A stretch of DNA of 64,000 bases from Deltaproteobacteria bacterium (GTDB lineage Bacteria > JADJOY01), in NCBI GenBank assembly GCA_016713535.1, contig JADJOY010000030.1:76602-140601 (forward strand). The letters are read 5' to 3'. Of the stretch, positions 37,801-48,211 are shown piece after piece. The stretch's first letter is position 1. Every line of letters begins with the position of its first letter. A program made the translations under genes and the position numbers. Under the pieces are notes generated by a model. The model did no database searches, was not told the origin of the DNA, and worked only from the letters and a program-made list of their open reading frames with translations.

Positions 37801-38457
37801 GTGGACTGGAAAGATCTGCTGGAAGCCGACTCACCCGACGCGCTGGTCGAGCGCCTGCGACGGCGCTTCGAGGAGCGCAGGGCCTCGCTCGGCGCGGACC
37901 CGGGCGCCACCGCGGACGACGCGGCCAGCGCCAGGACGCCCGCCGACACTCGAGCCACGCCTGCCGGCCAGGAACCCGACGCGGGCTCGCTCGGCGAGCG
38001 CGCACGCGCCCACTTCGCCGACCTCGAGGAGCGCGAGCGCAAGCAGGCTCGGCTCACCCGCGACCTCCTCGACGCGCTGCGCCCGGAGCGCGCCGCGGAG
38101 CTCGGCACGGCCCCTCCGCAGCGGCTGCTCGAGCTGCACGCGGAGGCGGGCGCCGTGACCGGCGGCGCGTTCGTCGTGGAGAACGCCAGCGCGGTGACGG
38201 TGGCGCTCTCGTTCGAGGTCGTCGGTGTGCGCGACGGGCTCGGCGTCTCGCGAGCCGCGCCGCCGATCGCGTTCGAGCCGAGCGCGCCGTCGCTGGCGCC
38301 GCGCGAAGCGCGTCGGGTGCGGGTCCGGATCGACCTCGCCGACGCCCCGTCCGAGCCCGGCGCGCGCCTCGAGCTGCAGGTGCGGGTCCATGCCGACGGA
38401 CGCCACCACCTCACGCTGTGGATCGACGTCGTGGTCGATCCCCGGACGTTCGAATGA
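37801..38457 (+). CDS. Hypothetical protein of the isoprenoid-type cluster (beta-sandwich C-terminus)
   Basis: A 218-residue protein with no family I recognise. The first 100 residues are charged and helical (DLEERERKQARLTRDLLDAL); the last 110 look like a beta-sandwich of Ig type, with alternating strands such as GGAFVVENASAVTVALSFEV and ARLELQVRVHADGRHHLTLW. No signal peptide. GTG start at 37801; its stop overlaps the next ATG (ATGA), so it belongs to the operon. Confidence 0.7.
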   Translation: MDWKDLLEADSPDALVERLRRRFEERRASLGADPGATADDAASARTPADTRATPAGQEPDAGSLGERARAHFADLEERERKQARLTRDLLDALRPERAAELGTAPPQRLLELHAEAGAVTGGAFVVENASAVTVALSFEVVGVRDGLGVSRAAPPIAFEPSAPSLAPREARRVRVRIDLADAPSEPGARLELQVRVHADGRHHLTLWIDVVVDPRTFE

Positions 38458-39167
38458 GCGCCGTGCCGGCCGAAGACGACGGGCTGCCGCGGCTGGTGGT
38501 GCGCGGGGCCGAGGACCACCTCCTGCAAGCGCTGCGCGACCTGCAGCTCGCCGTGCTCGGCCACCCCGCGGCCGCGCACGCCGCGTACGCGGCGCTGGTC
38601 GCGGAGGGTCGTCGTTTCGCCGCGACGCCGGAGGGTGAGCGCTGGAGCACACGCCTGGCCGGCTCCGACCTGCTGCGCCGGGTGCGCATGGTGTGGGACG
38701 CGAGCACCCTCGAGCAGCTCGCGCACCCCGACGCCGCTCCGCCCGTGACGCTGCCGTCGGTGGTGCTCGACGCGCTGGTCGGCACCGCGCAGAGCCCGGC
38801 GCTCGAGAAGCCCTCACCCGCCTGGTGTTTCGTCGCTCCGCCGACCGGGGTGCGGATGATCGACGAGGTCCGCGAGCCGACGCCCGAGGGGACGAGCTTC
38901 GCGCTGCTGGTGCTCGGCCTGCTCTCCACGCTCGAGCGGTTCGAGCGCTTGCTCGGCGCTCCCACCTCAGCGCCGGCGCGCGGCCCGGGGACGCTCGAGC
39001 CGAGCCCCGCTGGCGATCCCGCACTGCTCGCCGTGCTCGGTGTGCTGGGCTTCGCGCACCGCTTCCGCGAGGTCCTCGGAGGGCTCGAGGACGACGCCGC
39101 CCGGCCGCCAGCGTCGAGCGTGGCCGCCGCGACCCCGTCCGAGCCACAGGGGAGCTGGCTCCGGTGA
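38454..39167 (+). CDS. Hypothetical helical protein of the isoprenoid-type cluster
   Basis: A 237-residue, mostly helical soluble protein without recognisable domain or signal peptide. Possible conserved features are HLLQALRDLQLAVLG, ERWSTRLAGSDLLRRVRMVW and LAVLGVLGFAHRFREVLGGL. Coupled at both ends: ATGA with the gene before, GTGA with the gene after. The context suggests a role in the same pathway, for example as a scaffold; this is inference. Confidence 0.68.
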   Translation: MSAVPAEDDGLPRLVVRGAEDHLLQALRDLQLAVLGHPAAAHAAYAALVAEGRRFAATPEGERWSTRLAGSDLLRRVRMVWDASTLEQLAHPDAAPPVTLPSVVLDALVGTAQSPALEKPSPAWCFVAPPTGVRMIDEVREPTPEGTSFALLVLGLLSTLERFERLLGAPTSAPARGPGTLEPSPAGDPALLAVLGVLGFAHRFREVLGGLEDDAARPPASSVAAATPSEPQGSWLR

Positions 39168-40249
39168 GCGCGCTGCCGTCTCGGCTGCTGCGGCCGGCAC
39201 CCGCGGCACCCCTCGCTGGCGCGATCGCCGAGGCCATCCGCGCCACCAATCACCTCCGCCGCGGGTCCAGCGAGCCGGCGGTCGCCGGTGCCTGGAAGGA
39301 GTGGTTCCACTTCTGCGTGCTCGCGCCCGAGGTGGCGGTGCTGGTCAACCTGAGCGTGTTCGAGGACCCTCGCCCGGCCGCACGCGGCGCCGAGGTGGGG
39401 CGGGCGCTGGTCCTCGTCCACGCCGGCGGCTGGCACGGCGGCGCGGAGACGTTCGCCGCGGAGGCGCTACGCCTGCGAGCCGGAGCGCTCAGCTTCGCGC
39501 TCGGCCCGCACACGGTCGACTTCCGGGACGGTCGCTTCCGCGTCATGGGCGTGCTCGCCCGCGCCGACGTGAGCTTCGAGCTCGACCTCACACCGCTCGC
39601 GTTCCCCACCGCCACTCGCAACGCCGCGTTCGCGCACGGCTCGCCGGTCCACTGGCTGGCGGTGCCGCGGCTGGCCGCGACCGGCACGGTGACCGTGGGT
39701 CGCCGCAGCCACACGTTCGACGGCGTGCCGGCCTATCACGACCACAACTGGGGGCGCTTCCGCTGGGGGGGCGACTTCGCGTGGGAGTGGGGAGTCGGGC
39801 TGCCCGACGATCCCGGCTCGCCGTGGTCGCTGGTCTTCGATCGCCTCACCGACCGCTCGCGAGGGCGAGTGCTCACGCAGGGGCTCTACCTGTGGCGGGG
39901 AGCCGAGCCGGCGCGGATCCTGCGCGAGCGCGCGGTGCGCTTCGAGCTCTCGCGCCAGCACCTGCGCGCCCGTCCGTTTCGCATCCCGGCGGCCCTCGCG
40001 GTGCTCGCGGAAGGCGAGGCGGCCGACGTGCCCGCCACGCTGAGCCTCGCCGGGCTCGCGGGCGACGACCGCGTCGAGGCGGAGTTCGCGATCGAGAGCC
40101 TCGCGCAGGTGCTGGTACCGAACGACGCCGACGACCTGCGCCTCACCACCATCAACGAGACCGTCGCGCGCATGCACCTGCGCGGGCGCGTGGACGGTGA
40201 GGCGCTCGACGTGCCCGGGCGTGCGTTCGTGGAGCTGGTCCGTGGCTGA
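39164..40249 (+). CDS. CrtC/AttH-like lipocalin-fold protein (putative isoprenoid hydratase)
   Basis: A 361-residue protein. The motif PAYHDHNWGRFRWGG, near residue 190, followed by FAWEWGVGLPD, is the hallmark of the AttH/CrtC lipocalin-like family, which includes carotenoid 1,2-hydratase. FHFCVLAPEVAVLVNLSVFE and FRDGRFRVMGV are consistent beta-strands of the first barrel; a second barrel follows. The location next to a prenyl synthase and a phytoene-desaturase-like enzyme supports action on an isoprenoid, though other members of the fold act on other lipids. GTG start overlaps the upstream stop. Confidence 0.7.
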   Translation: MSALPSRLLRPAPAAPLAGAIAEAIRATNHLRRGSSEPAVAGAWKEWFHFCVLAPEVAVLVNLSVFEDPRPAARGAEVGRALVLVHAGGWHGGAETFAAEALRLRAGALSFALGPHTVDFRDGRFRVMGVLARADVSFELDLTPLAFPTATRNAAFAHGSPVHWLAVPRLAATGTVTVGRRSHTFDGVPAYHDHNWGRFRWGGDFAWEWGVGLPDDPGSPWSLVFDRLTDRSRGRVLTQGLYLWRGAEPARILRERAVRFELSRQHLRARPFRIPAALAVLAEGEAADVPATLSLAGLAGDDRVEAEFAIESLAQVLVPNDADDLRLTTINETVARMHLRGRVDGEALDVPGRAFVELVRG

Positions 40250-40721
40250 GCGCACGCTCGACGGCTTCGTGCGGCGCTCGCTCGCGATCCTCGAGCACGA
40301 GCATCCGGCCGGCTACCGCCGGCTCCACGCCGCGCTCGGGCGCCGCCGGGTCGAGCTCGGCCTCGACGGAGACCCGTTCGTGCTCGCCGTCGCGGGAGCG
40401 CGCATCCGCCTCGAGCCGGCGGCGAGCGAGCGCGCTTGCGCCGCCGTCGAGCTGGGGCGCGCGACCGTCGTGTCGATCCTGGACGGCGAGGTCGAGCTCC
40501 TCGACGCCCTGCTGGCGGACCACCTGCACGTGCGCGGCTCGATCGCCGAGCTGGGCGAGCTGTGGGACGCCACGCGCCTCTACCTCCACGGCCTGATCCG
40601 CTGCCCCTCGATTCCGCCGCTGCTCGATGCGCTGCGCGCCGGCGACGACCACGACGCACCATCCGTCGACCTCGTGTCGACCAACAGGGAGAACCCTCGT
40701 GACCAACCCGACCCCCCGTGA
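40242..40721 (+). CDS. SCP2-like sterol/lipid carrier-domain protein
   Basis: A 159-residue protein. The pattern RRRVELGLDGDPFVLAVAGA, IRLEPAASERACAAVELGRA, VVSILDGEVELLDALLADHL, HVRGSIAELGEL resembles SCP2 sterol-transfer domains (strand, strand, threshold-like helix, and 'l.vrG' end). The call rests on pattern, not on invariant residues. GTG at 40242 overlaps the previous stop and its own end overlaps the next start by 23 bp. Confidence 0.5.
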   Translation: MAERTLDGFVRRSLAILEHEHPAGYRRLHAALGRRRVELGLDGDPFVLAVAGARIRLEPAASERACAAVELGRATVVSILDGEVELLDALLADHLHVRGSIAELGELWDATRLYLHGLIRCPSIPPLLDALRAGDDHDAPSVDLVSTNRENPRDQPDPP

Positions 40722-43700
40722 CGACTTCTGGGAAGTCCTGCCGGACGGCAAGAGCCAGCCGGTCCCGCGGCCCGTCATCACGATCCTCGGCGCCGGCATC
40801 ACCGGGCTCACCATCGCGCACGAGTGCGCGGAGCGCGGCTTCATCGTGCAGGTCATCGAGGCTCAACAGGCCGCAGGGGATGCGGGCGGCGTCGCGATCG
40901 GCGGGATCGCGAAGACGCAGTACGCGGTCGCGATCGACGGCGAGCGCTTCACGCGCCCGCCGGTGCCGCACCTACCGTGGCTCACGATCGGTCGAGACGA
41001 CGATCGCGGGAACTTTCACCCCTACTCCGAGGGCGCGGCCGACGCTCGCGGGGTGACGAACGCTCGGAAGATCGAGGTGATCGCGGAACGACTCGTGGCG
41101 TACACCGGAGCGCTCGACGTGTTCGGGAAGGCCGCGGCGCCGCTCGAGGTGGTCATCGTCGGCCTCCACGACGACGAGCGGCTCGTCGATCCGGTCGCTG
41201 GCAGTCTCGAGGTCGCCGTCGAGCGGGTGTCGGAGGCCCTGAAGCTGGCGCTCGGAGCGACCAAGCGCCTCACGATCGATCACAGGATCGAGCGCCTCGA
41301 TCCGCACGCCGTCCCGCCCGGCGACCCCCGCCCCGGGTGGCGCATCGAGGTGCGGCCGGTGGTCGACGGCGTGGTGCTGCCGGGGGATCACGGCTACCGG
41401 TTCTTCCCGGCGTTCTACCGCCACGTCTTCGACACCATGCGCCGAACCACGGTGTTCGAGGGCGACGAGGCGACGCCGCGCACCACCTTCGACAACCTGG
41501 TCCCCACCCTCGACATCTCGGTGGCGCGCGAGAACGGCCGCTCCACCCACGACATCGTCAAGAAGCGCGCGCGTTCCCTCGAGGACGTGCGCTCGCTCTT
41601 CGAGTCCGTCGGTACAGGCCTCGGTTGGTCGCTCAAGGACATGGTCCGGTACGGCTACTTCGTCCTCAAGTACCTGACCTCGTGCACCGAGCGCCGCACC
41701 GAATACGAGACCGGCCGCTACGAGGAGCGCCTGCGCAACGACCTCGGTCTGCCGCGCGTGAACCCGACGCGCACGTGGTTCGATTTCATCATGGGTCGCG
41801 CCGACGTCTCCAAGGGCTACCCGTACGCGGAGGACTTCCTCAAGCACCTGCGCTCGACGTCGCAGGCGCTGATCGCGATGTCGGAGCAGGAGGTGGACAT
41901 CCAGACCTTCGGCAACGTCCAGATGCAGCTCCTCCTCGACCACGTCCGGACCGGTGACGACACGGACATGACGCTCAACGGACCGACCACCGAGGCGTGG
42001 CTCCGGCACTGGAAGAGTCACCTTCGCCACCTCGGCGTGCGCTTCTTCCCGGGAACCGTCCGGAAGCTGGTGCTCGACGAGCGCGGAGAGCTCTTTCCGG
42101 AGGTCGTGGACGCCGATTCGGGCGAGACCGTCTCGCTCGGACCGTCCGCCGACGCCACGCACGAGCGGCGGTGGCGGGACGAGACGGGCGCGCACGGCTT
42201 CCTCGTGCCGTGCGCGGACCAAGATGGCTCGGACGACGTCAGTGGCAAGACCGTCACCGACCCACACCGAAGCTACTACTGGGCGAGCGCGCTCGCTCTC
42301 GACGAGCTCTGGCTGTTGCTCGCGGCGGTGGAGTCGAACCGCACCGCGGTGACCGCGGACGTCGCGATCGTCCACCTCGCGAACGGGGTGTTCGAGGCGA
42401 CCGGGACGCACGCGCTGCGAGACGGGAAAGACCGCTACGAAGCGGACGACAGGGCCGGCGTGATCCTGGCGTACAGCGCCGCTCCGAACGCCGGCGCCGG
42501 CACCCCGGCGGGTGACCTGATCGTCACGCGCCTCTCCGACAAGAAGCAGGCGCTCGAGGCGTTCCCGGGAAAGGCCGACTTCGACCTGCACCTCGTGACG
42601 ACGGCCGCTGGCAAGAAGTGCGCGGTGCTCTGCGAAAGTGGGCTGCTCGATCGCAAGGCCGACTTCGAGGCGGTGGGGCTCACCGTCGCCACCATCGACG
42701 CGCGCATCTTCGGCTTCCTCTATTCGCGTGGCGCGAGGCGCGACTTCGAGCCTTACGACCCGGTCGTCGCGGACATGCAGGCGGGGCTCGGTCCCTCCTT
42801 CCGCCAGCTCAACCGCTGGCGCCTCAAGACCGAGCGCGACTCCGGCAAGCGCTGGCGTGCCGGCGAAGGCAAGCCCGCCGGGCACTTCATGCGCGGCTAC
42901 ACCTTCCGAGACTTCTCCGGCCTGCAGTACTTCTGGGACTTCGACTTCAAGTTCAACCAGGGCCACAGCTACTTCCCGGACTCGGAGTACGGGCTCAGCT
43001 CGATCTCGCAGCCGCAGTTCTGGAAGCACGTCTCGTACAAGGGCTACCGCAGCATCGTCTCGTTCGACGTCGGCAACCTCTACCGCGGCTACCGCACCTC
43101 GCTGGCGCTCGCGGACCGCTACCGCGCGAACCCGAAGACCCGCTTCGTGCCGCATCCCGTGAGTGCCTGGAACAGCACGCGCGAGGAGCTCGACCTGCGC
43201 GTGTGGGACCAGATGAAGCGCGGCATGCGCGAGAACTTCGCTGACCGGCTGCCGCAAGCCCGCTACGTCCACGTCGACGACTTCCTCGAGTACGGCCGCC
43301 GCGACGGTCAGGTCCTGCCCGTCCGCAACCGCGCCCCGTTCCTGATCAACGCGCCCGGACAGTGGCAGCACGATCGCCCGACGCGCACCGGTTACGGACC
43401 CACCATGATCGGGGACCCGTCCGACACGGGCGCCTGGTACCTGCTTCCGCAGACCCTCGACTGGTACGAGGTCAACAACCGTCGCTGGGTGGTCGCCGGG
43501 CCGCACATGAAGACGTTCACGCGCATGACCACCATGGAGGCGGCGAACGAGTCGGCGCGCCACGCGGTCAACCGGATCCTCCACCACATGGGCTTCGAGC
43601 TCGATCGCAACGACCGCGTGCGCCCCGGGTTCGCCACCTCCGGCCTCTTTCTGGGCGACTTCTGTCCGATCTGGAACATGGTCGACCACGAGCTCCCGGA

Positions 43701-44142
43701 CCTCGAGAGCCTCAAGCGCATCGACAGGCGCCTGCTCGACGGCGGGCTTCCGCACTTCGTGGACATCCTCGACCTCGAACCGCAGATGGAGGCGATCCTC
43801 GCCTCCCTGGAGATGGCCGACGGCGCCGTGGACATGGCCAAGGCGATCGGTGCGATCGTCGGTCAGCTCGGCAAGCTCAAGCTGCCGAAGGGTGGCGGGG
43901 TGCTGGCCGATCGCGCGGGAAAGCAGCTCGAGAAGGACTGGCACGTGCCGAACCTGCTCGGGCTCGTCGGTCGATTCTTCGACCCCGGCGCGATCTCGAG
44001 CGCCGCGGCGGAAGGGCCTCGGGGCTTCGCGCGCGAGATGCTGAAGGCCGTGCGCAAGGTGGACCCGGAGACACGCTCCAACGCCGGACCGTTGCTCAAG
44101 GCGGCCGAAGCCATCCTCGGCAACCTGTCCGGAGACGACTGA
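40699..44142 (+). CDS. Giant FAD-dependent phytoene-desaturase/hydroxysqualene-dehydroxylase-like oxidoreductase
   Basis: A 1147-residue protein, GTG start after AGGGAGAA. Residues 25-55 hold the FAD Rossmann motif ITILGAGITGLTIAHECAER. Residues about 105-222 are an inserted alpha/beta domain, then the superfamily motif HGYRFFPAFYRHVFDTMRR (near 231), TEAWLRHWKSHLRHLGVRFF, and the C-terminal FAD-binding MTTMEAANESARHAVNRIL near residue 950. The last 150 residues are extra helices. The order of motifs follows the NAD(P)-binding FAD oxidoreductases related to HpnE and phytoene desaturases, which act on long isoprenoids. No frameshift. It ends the cluster. Confidence 0.82.
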   Translation: MTNPTPRDDFWEVLPDGKSQPVPRPVITILGAGITGLTIAHECAERGFIVQVIEAQQAAGDAGGVAIGGIAKTQYAVAIDGERFTRPPVPHLPWLTIGRDDDRGNFHPYSEGAADARGVTNARKIEVIAERLVAYTGALDVFGKAAAPLEVVIVGLHDDERLVDPVAGSLEVAVERVSEALKLALGATKRLTIDHRIERLDPHAVPPGDPRPGWRIEVRPVVDGVVLPGDHGYRFFPAFYRHVFDTMRRTTVFEGDEATPRTTFDNLVPTLDISVARENGRSTHDIVKKRARSLEDVRSLFESVGTGLGWSLKDMVRYGYFVLKYLTSCTERRTEYETGRYEERLRNDLGLPRVNPTRTWFDFIMGRADVSKGYPYAEDFLKHLRSTSQALIAMSEQEVDIQTFGNVQMQLLLDHVRTGDDTDMTLNGPTTEAWLRHWKSHLRHLGVRFFPGTVRKLVLDERGELFPEVVDADSGETVSLGPSADATHERRWRDETGAHGFLVPCADQDGSDDVSGKTVTDPHRSYYWASALALDELWLLLAAVESNRTAVTADVAIVHLANGVFEATGTHALRDGKDRYEADDRAGVILAYSAAPNAGAGTPAGDLIVTRLSDKKQALEAFPGKADFDLHLVTTAAGKKCAVLCESGLLDRKADFEAVGLTVATIDARIFGFLYSRGARRDFEPYDPVVADMQAGLGPSFRQLNRWRLKTERDSGKRWRAGEGKPAGHFMRGYTFRDFSGLQYFWDFDFKFNQGHSYFPDSEYGLSSISQPQFWKHVSYKGYRSIVSFDVGNLYRGYRTSLALADRYRANPKTRFVPHPVSAWNSTREELDLRVWDQMKRGMRENFADRLPQARYVHVDDFLEYGRRDGQVLPVRNRAPFLINAPGQWQHDRPTRTGYGPTMIGDPSDTGAWYLLPQTLDWYEVNNRRWVVAGPHMKTFTRMTTMEAANESARHAVNRILHHMGFELDRNDRVRPGFATSGLFLGDFCPIWNMVDHELPDLESLKRIDRRLLDGGLPHFVDILDLEPQMEAILASLEMADGAVDMAKAIGAIVGQLGKLKLPKGGGVLADRAGKQLEKDWHVPNLLGLVGRFFDPGAISSAAAEGPRGFAREMLKAVRKVDPETRSNAGPLLKAAEAILGNLSGDD

Positions 44143-44178
44143 GCGCCGGCCGAGCCACCGCTCGACCGGCGGCGGCCG

Positions 44179-47100
44179 TCACCGTCTCGCGGGCGGCATC
44201 AGGAGGTCGGCGAGCCGTGCCCCGGCCGCCACCTCCTGCGCGGCGAACCAGACACTGGCGCGAGCCCGGGTGCGGTGGGCGTCGTCCTCGTCGGTGAGCA
44301 GCCCGGCGAGGTGGAGCTCGGCGCTGCGGGCGTGCAGCTCCATGTGCACCGCGTCGTATCGGTCGATCGCCTCGCGCCACAGCCGCACGGCACGGGCGCG
44401 GTCGCCGCGCGCCTCGGCGATCCCCGCGCGCAAGCTCTCCGCGAGTGGCGGCGCCGCGGGGAGCGGGAGGCCTCGCAAGGTGCTGGCGTCGCGCGCGGCA
44501 CGACGCAAGAGCCGCCGCGGTCGCCACCGCGCGAGCCCGGCGGGCGGCGCGAGGTGGCTGGCGGCCGCGGCCACCGCGATCCGTCCCCGCAGGTGGAGCA
44601 TCTCCATCCGCACGGCGGCCACCGCCAGGAACTGCGCCGCCTTCAGGCCCGGCCACGCTTCGGTGAGCACTCGCCACGCGTCCCACGGCCGGCCGTCGTA
44701 GAGGTGTGCCTGGGTCACGGCGAGCAGATGGTGATAGTGCTGGAAGAAGAACCCGTCGCGCGGCCAGGACGCGATCGCGCCGTCGGCCTCGGCGAGCGCA
44801 CGCTCGGGCGCATCGGCGGCGAGGTGGCGGAGCGCGGGCAGGCCCATCCGGTAGATGTTGGCCGCGAACTGGTCGCCGCGATCGAGCGCCGCGTCCAGCA
44901 CGCCGTCCACGCGCGCGGCGAGGCTCGTGAGGTCGCCCCGGTACGCGAGCGCCGCGAGCAGGAAGATGTTGGTCACCGCGACCTCCCACTCGGCTCCCAC
45001 GCATTGCAGCCGGTAGGTCTCGATCGCGCGCTCGGCGGCCTCGATCGACGACTTCCAGTCGGTCGAGAGCCAGTGCACGACCGCTTCGCACGAGAGCTGC
45101 CACGCGCGGTCGTACGGGCGTCCGGTCTCGTCGGCGAGGCGTCGCACCTCACGCAGGATCCGCAGCGAGCGCTCGCGCAGGCGCGGGTGGATGCGGAGCT
45201 CGAACGCCGCTTCGTAGGCCAGCGACCGCAGCACGCGCGACGGTTCACCGGCCGTGAGCGCCTCGCGCAGGTGGCGGACGCCGACCACGTCGGGCGCCGT
45301 GTTGTCCACGAAGGCGATGCTCGTGGACGCGGCCCACAGCGTGTCGAGCCGCGCCAGGATGGCCGGCTCGATCTCCGCCTCGTCGCGCCGCTCGAAGCGG
45401 AAGCCGCCCGCCACCGCCCGGGCTCGATTCCACATCGCGGATGCGATCGCGCGCGGAACGCTCGCCGGAACCTCGATGGCGAGCGCCGCGAGCACCTCGC
45501 GCATCAGCGCGCGACCACGCTCGACCTCGCCGGCGTGCAGGTACTGCTCGGCCGCGAGCCGGCGCAGCGTCACGTCGTCGGGCCCCACGTCGCCGCGCGG
45601 CGCGCCGAGCCGGGCGGCCTCCTCGTAGACCGCGCCGGCCCTGGCGCCGCGTCCGCCGAACGCCAGCGCGCGCGCGAGCCGCACCCGCAGCGCCCGACCT
45701 TCGCCATCGGCGGCCAGCTCGAGCCGCAGCTCGTAGAGCTCTGCCGCCTGGTCGAAGGCGAGCGCCGCCTCGGCGCGCTCCGCCGCGAGGCGCGCGTAGC
45801 TCGTGGCGAGCGCGCGTTCGCCGGCCTCGATCAGGTGCCCGACCAGCCGCCCGGGATTCTCGCCGCCGCGCTCGATCAGGGCGTCCACCAGCTGGCGGTG
45901 TCCGTCGCGCAGCGCGGCGGGAGCGAGCTGCGCCACGATCGTCTCGCGGAGGCGGTCGTGGAAGCACACCAGGGCGCGCTCGCCGCCGAGCGTGGTGGCG
46001 CGCAGGAACTGGCGCTTGACCAGGTCGTAGACGAGCACGCCCGCGCTCCCGGGGACGCGCGCGGCGCGCAGGATGACGTGCTGCTCGAGGGGCGCGCCCG
46101 CGACCGCCGCGGTCTCGACGATCGCTCGCTCCGCGGCCGAGAGCTCGGCGAGGCGCTCCGCGATCAGCTCGGCGACGATGTCGGCGGGGCGGGAGCCGTG
46201 CCGCACGAGTCCGCGCCTGAGCGCGCGAGCGATCTCGTTCGCGAAGAACGGCAGTCCACCCGACTCGCGCGCCAGCGCGGCGAGATCGACCGCCATCCCC
46301 GGAGGCCGAGGGCCCGCGATGCGCTCGATGAGCTCGCGCGCAGGCTCGTCACCGAGCGGCTCCAGGTCGAGGGTGGTCACGTCGACCTCGTCGCCGAGGA
46401 CCTGACGGGAGTCGAGCGCTTCGAGGAGCGGGCTCGCCCGTGGCGCTTCGCTGCGATGGGAGAGGATCAGCAGCATCGCGGGAGCCCGTGGCCCTCGCGC
46501 CAGCTCGCGCAGCAGCGCCGCGCTGTCCGCGTCTCCCCACTGCAGGTCGTCGATCCACATCACCAGACGCTGGCGAGCGGCCACGCGCGCGAGCAGCTCC
46601 TTGAGCGCCGCGAAGCCTTGCCGCCGACGCTCCTGCGGCTCGACCGCCTGCACCGAGGGCGCGGCCCCGCGCAGCACCGTCGCCGCCGCCAGCACCGGGA
46701 AGAGCTGGATCAGCGCGTCCGCCTGGAGCGGGACGAACGCCTGCGCAAGGTCGCGCGGCAGTCGACCGAGGAAGCGGCTCAGCTCGTCGACGATCTGGTC
46801 GAAGGCGCGGTACGGCACCGACTCGTGCGGATGGCAGCGGCTGCGGAGCACGAGCGTCGAGCGGGTGGTGACGTGGCGTCGCAGGAAGCGTCGGATGAGC
46901 TCCGACTTGCCGACTCCGGAGACTCCGCGGATCCGCACCACGACGGCGCCCTCGGCGCTCACCCGCCGCGCCGCTCGCGCGAGGACCTCGAGCTCGGCGT
47001 CCCGGCCCACGAACGGCGCGCTGGTGGCGGGCTCGGGCCCGAGCCCATCGGCTGCCGTCGCGCCCCGAGCCGGAGAATCGGGCGGCGCGTCCGACCCGAG

Positions 47101-48036
47101 CCCGCGCGCGAGCGAAGTGGGGAGCGTCAGCTCGATCGAGGTCGTGCCGAACGCCGGCGTCGCGTACGGGTCGCGGAGGGGGTGAACGTCGCCGCGCACG
47201 GCGCTCACGATCGCGGCGCCGTCGGGGCGCGTGTCGGGATGGGGATCGAGCAGGGCCTCGACCAGCCGGTCGAGGGCCGGCGCAGTGGCGGGCGCGAGGG
47301 CGCTCGGAGGGCGTGCGAGGCCGCGCTGCTGGTCGCTGATGAGCTGGGGCCAGGAGCCGTCGAACGGCAAGCAGCCGGTCAGGGCCTCGAAGAGCATCAC
47401 GCCGACCCCGTACCAGTCGGTGGCCGGAGTGAGGGGACGCCCGAGCGCCTGCTCGGGCGACATGTAGTGAGGGGGCCCGACGGCGTCGACCGAGTGGTCG
47501 CCGCCGTGGATGAACGCGAGCCCGAAGTCGAGGAGCACGACGCGCCCTGTGGGAGTGACCAGCACGTTCGACGGCTTGACGTCGCGGTGCAAGAGACCCG
47601 CCGCGTGAATGGTCGAGAGGCCGGCGACGAGCTGAGGAATGGTCGCCGCGAGCCGCTCCGCGAGCGTGCCGTGCGTGCTGCGGCCGACGTGCTCGCCGCG
47701 GCGCACGAAGTCGACGAAGGGCTCGCCGTCCACGACCTCCATCGTGAAGAGCGCCTGGTCGCCGTCCACCACGAGCTCGTAGAGCTTCGCCAGGTTGGGG
47801 TGCGCCAGGTCGGCCACCGAGCGGAACTCCTGCTTGAGCCGGAGCAGGTCGCGGACGTCGACCTTGCGCAGCGTCTTGACCGCGACCTCGGCGCCGAGCT
47901 CGCGGTCGAACGCGCGATAGACGATCCCCATCCCGCCCGCGCCGAGCTCGCCGCGGAGGTCGAAGCGGTCGGGAAGCCCGGCGAGCACGTGCAGCCCCGC
48001 GGGCGTCGCGTTCCAGGAGGGGTCGCGTGCGCGCAT
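44179..48036 (-). CDS. Ser/Thr protein kinase with AAA-type ATPase and TPR-like sensor region
   Basis: A 1285-residue regulator. Kinase domain (about 20-285): [37 protein letters not shown] and [15 protein letters not shown]. Then an ATPase of the STAND/AAA type (about 360-700) with Walker [16 protein letters not shown] and Walker [17 protein letters not shown]. The rest is a helical repeat region. This domain order is abundant in myxobacteria (PknK-like). The start at ATG 48036 is chosen 27 residues before the Gly loop; the frame upstream to 48393 overlaps the divergent gene. It may control the convergent isoprenoid cluster, but nothing shows that. Confidence 0.92.
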   Translation of the reverse strand: MRARDPSWNATPAGLHVLAGLPDRFDLRGELGAGGMGIVYRAFDRELGAEVAVKTLRKVDVRDLLRLKQEFRSVADLAHPNLAKLYELVVDGDQALFTMEVVDGEPFVDFVRRGEHVGRSTHGTLAERLAATIPQLVAGLSTIHAAGLLHRDVKPSNVLVTPTGRVVLLDFGLAFIHGGDHSVDAVGPPHYMSPEQALGRPLTPATDWYGVGVMLFEALTGCLPFDGSWPQLISDQQRGLARPPSALAPATAPALDRLVEALLDPHPDTRPDGAAIVSAVRGDVHPLRDPYATPAFGTTSIELTLPTSLARGLGSDAPPDSPARGATAADGLGPEPATSAPFVGRDAELEVLARAARRVSAEGAVVVRIRGVSGVGKSELIRRFLRRHVTTRSTLVLRSRCHPHESVPYRAFDQIVDELSRFLGRLPRDLAQAFVPLQADALIQLFPVLAAATVLRGAAPSVQAVEPQERRRQGFAALKELLARVAARQRLVMWIDDLQWGDADSAALLRELARGPRAPAMLLILSHRSEAPRASPLLEALDSRQVLGDEVDVTTLDLEPLGDEPARELIERIAGPRPPGMAVDLAALARESGGLPFFANEIARALRRGLVRHGSRPADIVAELIAERLAELSAAERAIVETAAVAGAPLEQHVILRAARVPGSAGVLVYDLVKRQFLRATTLGGERALVCFHDRLRETIVAQLAPAALRDGHRQLVDALIERGGENPGRLVGHLIEAGERALATSYARLAAERAEAALAFDQAAELYELRLELAADGEGRALRVRLARALAFGGRGARAGAVYEEAARLGAPRGDVGPDDVTLRRLAAEQYLHAGEVERGRALMREVLAALAIEVPASVPRAIASAMWNRARAVAGGFRFERRDEAEIEPAILARLDTLWAASTSIAFVDNTAPDVVGVRHLREALTAGEPSRVLRSLAYEAAFELRIHPRLRERSLRILREVRRLADETGRPYDRAWQLSCEAVVHWLSTDWKSSIEAAERAIETYRLQCVGAEWEVAVTNIFLLAALAYRGDLTSLAARVDGVLDAALDRGDQFAANIYRMGLPALRHLAADAPERALAEADGAIASWPRDGFFFQHYHHLLAVTQAHLYDGRPWDAWRVLTEAWPGLKAAQFLAVAAVRMEMLHLRGRIAVAAAASHLAPPAGLARWRPRRLLRRAARDASTLRGLPLPAAPPLAESLRAGIAEARGDRARAVRLWREAIDRYDAVHMELHARSAELHLAGLLTDEDDAHRTRARASVWFAAQEVAAGARLADLLMPPARR

Positions 48037-48211
48037 CGTCGTGTCGGTTCCGCGGCTCCGCTCGACCGGGCGCGATCGTAGACCGGGGGGGGGCGCGGGA
48101 AAAGCCGCGCCGCGCCACGGGCTAGTCCGGAGCGCCACGCATTGACCGCGGCGCGCCGCCGTTCCTACGATCGAACGGCGTGGTTCGCAGCGGACGCGCG
48201 GGAGGGGAGAC

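Noticed and set aside
40972-43944. Long minus-strand open frame opposite the FAD enzyme
   Set aside because: Low-complexity His/Arg/Val/Glu text with no motif; the plus strand carries the Rossmann and superfamily motifs.
44275-48081. 1268-codon plus-strand frame opposite the kinase gene
   Set aside because: Shadow; the kinase, Walker and helical-repeat motifs are all on the minus strand.
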